Positions 5,078-6,764 of a stretch of DNA of 6,764 nucleotides are shown one piece after another. Source of the stretch: an uncultured beta proteobacterium (GTDB taxonomy: Bacteria; Pseudomonadota; Gammaproteobacteria; Burkholderiales; Rhodocyclaceae); assembly GCA_903953145.1 (NCBI GenBank), contig CAJBIL010000486.1, positions 1 to 6,764 of the forward strand. The letters run 5' to 3'. Within the stretch, counting starts at the first letter, position 1, and each line of letters starts with the position of its first letter. A program made the translations under genes and the position numbers. The notes below the pieces were generated by a model. It worked only from the letters and a program-made list of their open reading frames with translations, had not been told where the DNA came from and made no database searches.

Positions 5078-6446
5078 TTCTGCTGTTTCCAGCCATTTAG
5101 AAACTGGCGCCGGAACCCGCGTCGAAACAATTGCTGCGATCGCCACGGCGCCAGGCCGTGGCGGGATCGGCGTTATTCGTGTCTCCGGGCGGGGTTTGTT
5201 GCCTTTTGCCCTGGCGTTGTGTGGTCAATCACCCTCCCCCCGCCGCGCTGCTATCGCCGATTTTTGTGCCGCTGACGGTAGCGTGATCGACCGCGGCCTT
5301 CTCCTTTATTTCCCCGCACCGCATTCATTTACCGGCGACGATGTCCTTGAATTGCAAGGGCATGGCGGTCCCACGGTTATGCAGATGTTGCTCGGCCGAT
5401 GTCTTGAGCTGGGCGCCCGGTTGGCCGAGCCCGGCGAATTTACGCGCCGTGCCTATCTCAACGGCAAGCTTGATCTGGCGCAGGCCGAAGCGGTGATTGA
5501 TCTGATCGACGCCGCAACGACGGCCGCCGCCCGTAGTGCCGTTCGCTCATTACAGGGCGCCTTCTCGAACGAAATCCATGCCCTCGTGGATCAACTGACC
5601 GAGTTGCGCGCACTGGTAGAAGCAACGCTCGACTTTCCCGACGAAGAAGTTGATTTTCTCGAAGCCGCCGACGCTTTCGGCCGGCTTGATCGTCTGCAAC
5701 AGCGCCTGTCCCGTGTTTTTGAACGTGCGCAGCAGGGAAAGCTCTTGCAGGGCGGCCTGCACGTGGTGCTTGCCGGTCAGCCCAATGTCGGCAAATCAAG
5801 CCTGCTTAATCGCCTTGCGGGCGACGAGCTGGCGATTGTCACCGCCGTTGCCGGCACCACCCGTGACATTGTGCGCGGCACCCTGCAAATCGAAGGTATT
5901 CCACTACACATTATTGACACGGCCGGCCTGCGCGAGACCGACGATGAAATCGAAAAAATCGGTATCGCACGGACGTGGCTTGAGATCGAGCGGGCAGATG
6001 TCGTCTTGTTACTGGTCGACGCCCGCACCGGCATCGGCGACGCCGAGCGCGCGATTCTTGCCCAATTACCGGCCAATTTGAAGCGCATTACGATCTTCAA
6101 CAAGATTGATCTACTGGCGGCTGAGGCGCCAGTGCAAGATCCCACCGGTACGGTGATCGCACTCTCGGCAAAGCGCGGCGATGGCCTCGAGTTGCTGCGC
6201 ACGACCTTGCTCCAGATTGCCGGCTGGCAACCTTCAGAAGACGTATTCATCGCCCGCGAACGTCATCTACAAGCCCTCATTGCGGCGCGTGCGCACATCG
6301 CAGCAGCACAGGCACAACTACCGCAACTCGAACTGTTCGCCGAAGAACTTCGTCTTGCGCAACGCGCGCTGGCTGAAATCACCGGCGAGTTTACGGCCGA
6401 TGATTTGTTGGGCGAGATTTTCGGGCGATTTTGTATCGGCAAGTAA
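5043..6446 (+). CDS. mnmE: tRNA uridine-5-carboxymethylaminomethyl modification GTPase MnmE (TrmE)
   Basis: MnmE works with MnmG to modify the wobble uridine (U34) of certain tRNAs using a tetrahydrofolate-derived one-carbon unit. With the ATG at 5043 the product has 467 residues (454 in E. coli). The N-terminal folate-binding domain has ETIAAIATAPGRGGIGVIRVSG, HGGPTVMQ and EPGEFTRRAYLNGKLDLAQAEAV. The inserted G domain has G1 GQPNVGKSS (from 245), G2 TTRD (272-275), G3 DTAG (292-295), G4 NKID (353-356) and G5 SAK (375-377). The C terminus ends in the diagnostic FCIGK, whose cysteine (C464) is the conserved one. No ATG, GTG or TTG lies in frame between 5043 and the conserved ETIA block. The protein therefore has a roughly 23-residue extension, partly encoded inside yidC. 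An upstream TTG at 5007 is possible but would deepen the overlap to 71 bases. It is more GC-rich than dnaA. Confidence 0.97.
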   Translation: MAATRLTTPRPDSAVSSHLETGAGTRVETIAAIATAPGRGGIGVIRVSGRGLLPFALALCGQSPSPRRAAIADFCAADGSVIDRGLLLYFPAPHSFTGDDVLELQGHGGPTVMQMLLGRCLELGARLAEPGEFTRRAYLNGKLDLAQAEAVIDLIDAATTAAARSAVRSLQGAFSNEIHALVDQLTELRALVEATLDFPDEEVDFLEAADAFGRLDRLQQRLSRVFERAQQGKLLQGGLHVVLAGQPNVGKSSLLNRLAGDELAIVTAVAGTTRDIVRGTLQIEGIPLHIIDTAGLRETDDEIEKIGIARTWLEIERADVVLLLVDARTGIGDAERAILAQLPANLKRITIFNKIDLLAAEAPVQDPTGTVIALSAKRGDGLELLRTTLLQIAGWQPSEDVFIARERHLQALIAARAHIAAAQAQLPQLELFAEELRLAQRALAEITGEFTADDLLGEIFGRFCIGK

Positions 6447-6764
6447 TTAAAAGCTGACTGCCCTGTAACCCTTATGGATCGGCGTTCTAACTACCCAACC
6501 CTCTGGAGATGCCCGTATTCATTGGACCTCCATCAATCACATGAGCTAGAACGCCATCTGGCGCGGGTTACAGCCCGATACTGTTTTTATTTTTTAAACA
6601 ATAACGCCAAAGCTCGCCCGCTACCCGCAGTGACAAATCTGTTTCGACTGCTTGATCGACACCCGGAACTGCTAAGCGAATTGCAGCACTAAACGCATAC
6701 AGATACCGAAAATTGCCGCGCGGTGGTCGATTCAAGCCTGAAGCGCCGTCACCGTCACAACTGC
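6447..6764. other. Unassigned region downstream of mnmE
   Basis: No gene could be identified in these 318 bases. A plus-strand frame (ATG 6474 to TAA 6692, 72 codons) and a minus-strand frame open from the right edge to a TAA at 6570-6568 (64 codons) overlap each other. Neither shows a recognised domain, a good ribosome binding site or clear coding bias. The left part is occupied by a nested inverted repeat followed by a T-rich run. The minus-strand frame could be the tail of a gene converging on mnmE, which would make the structure an intergenic one, but that is speculation. Confidence 0.6.
6463..6573. repeat. Nested perfect inverted repeats downstream of mnmE
   Basis: The outer arms CTGTAACCC (6463-6471) and GGGTTACAG (6565-6573) and the inner arms GGCGTTCTA (6481-6489) and TAGAACGCC (6547-6555) are each perfect 9-bp inverted repeats. 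They are separated by equal 9-base non-pairing gaps on both sides. A short further pair, TGGAG/CTCCA (6504-6508 and 6528-6532), lies inside. The element could fold into a long interrupted hairpin and is followed by a T-rich run (6582-6594). Candidates are a terminator or 3' mRNA structure of the mnmE transcript, or a dispersed palindromic repeat or MITE-like remnant. Flanking direct repeats were not seen. The start codon of the weak plus-strand frame lies within it. Confidence 0.55.

Noticed and set aside
5777..6250. 157-codon minus-strand and 143-codon plus-strand frames within mnmE
   Set aside because: Both overlap the conserved G1-G5 GTPase motifs in other frames. Long shadow frames are expected in GC-rich genes.
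6463..6573. Integron attC site
   Set aside because: The size and paired-arm layout are reminiscent, but the arms do not fit the RYYYAAC/GTTRRRY core sites, and no integrase or cassette gene is present.
6564..6594. Short intrinsic terminator using CGGG/CCCG before the T-rich run
   Set aside because: The stem is only 4 bp with a 6-base loop, and the T run does not start immediately after it, so it is not supported as a stand-alone terminator.
6474..6692. 72-codon plus-strand frame after mnmE as a real small gene
   Set aside because: It starts within the inverted-repeat structure and has no Shine-Dalgarno, no recognised domain and mixed third-position composition. It also overlaps an equally open minus-strand frame.
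1..6764. A novel defence, mobile or secretion system
   Set aside because: All long conserved frames are standard origin-region housekeeping genes in their usual order. No transposase, integrase, toxin-antitoxin pair, CRISPR repeats or tRNA was seen.

Overview
The window is a chromosomal replication-origin neighbourhood from a Gram-negative bacterium. It looks most like a betaproteobacterium, possibly of the Rhodocyclales/Nitrosomonadales type. This is judged by eye from protein features: an L34 carrying THGFLVRM and AKGRHRLAV, a DnaA box VII reading RFDWGL, an RnpA with RN-LL-RR in place of RNR, and a YidC with a groove lysine. No database search was possible, so genus and species are not claimed.

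Layout. On the minus strand lie dnaA (927-2327) and, downstream of it, the 5' two thirds of dnaN (1-715, running off the left edge). Between them is a 210-base AT-rich gap (716-926). It holds two perfect DnaA boxes, one 8/9 box, several weaker ones and a perfect 10-bp-arm inverted repeat, and it is the best oriC candidate. A second gap (2328-2638) separates dnaA from the divergent plus-strand genes. It holds one perfect and one 8/9 DnaA box, a possible dnaA promoter and a strong sigma70-type promoter (TTGACA-N18-TCTAAT).

That promoter drives a tight plus-strand cluster: rpmH (2639-2773), rnpA (TTG start overlapping the rpmH stop), yidD (4 bases after rnpA), yidC (21-base gap) and mnmE (ATG 35 bases inside the end of yidC). 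The cluster joins ribosomal protein L34, the RNase P protein, the two membrane-insertion factors YidD and YidC, and the tRNA-wobble GTPase MnmE. This is the classical bacterial rpmH-rnpA-yidD-yidC-mnmE order next to dnaA-dnaN. A perfect 28-base palindrome resembling an intrinsic terminator lies inside the rnpA coding sequence, about 70 bases after the rpmH stop. It is the most interesting signal, as a possible attenuator setting abundant L34 against scarce RnpA.

The last 318 bases (6447-6764) hold no recognisable gene. They carry a nested pair of perfect 9-bp inverted repeats followed by a T-rich run, plus weak open frames on both strands that I do not trust. Overall the window is mainly housekeeping. 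I see no evidence of a mobile element, CRISPR array, RNA gene or novel defence system.
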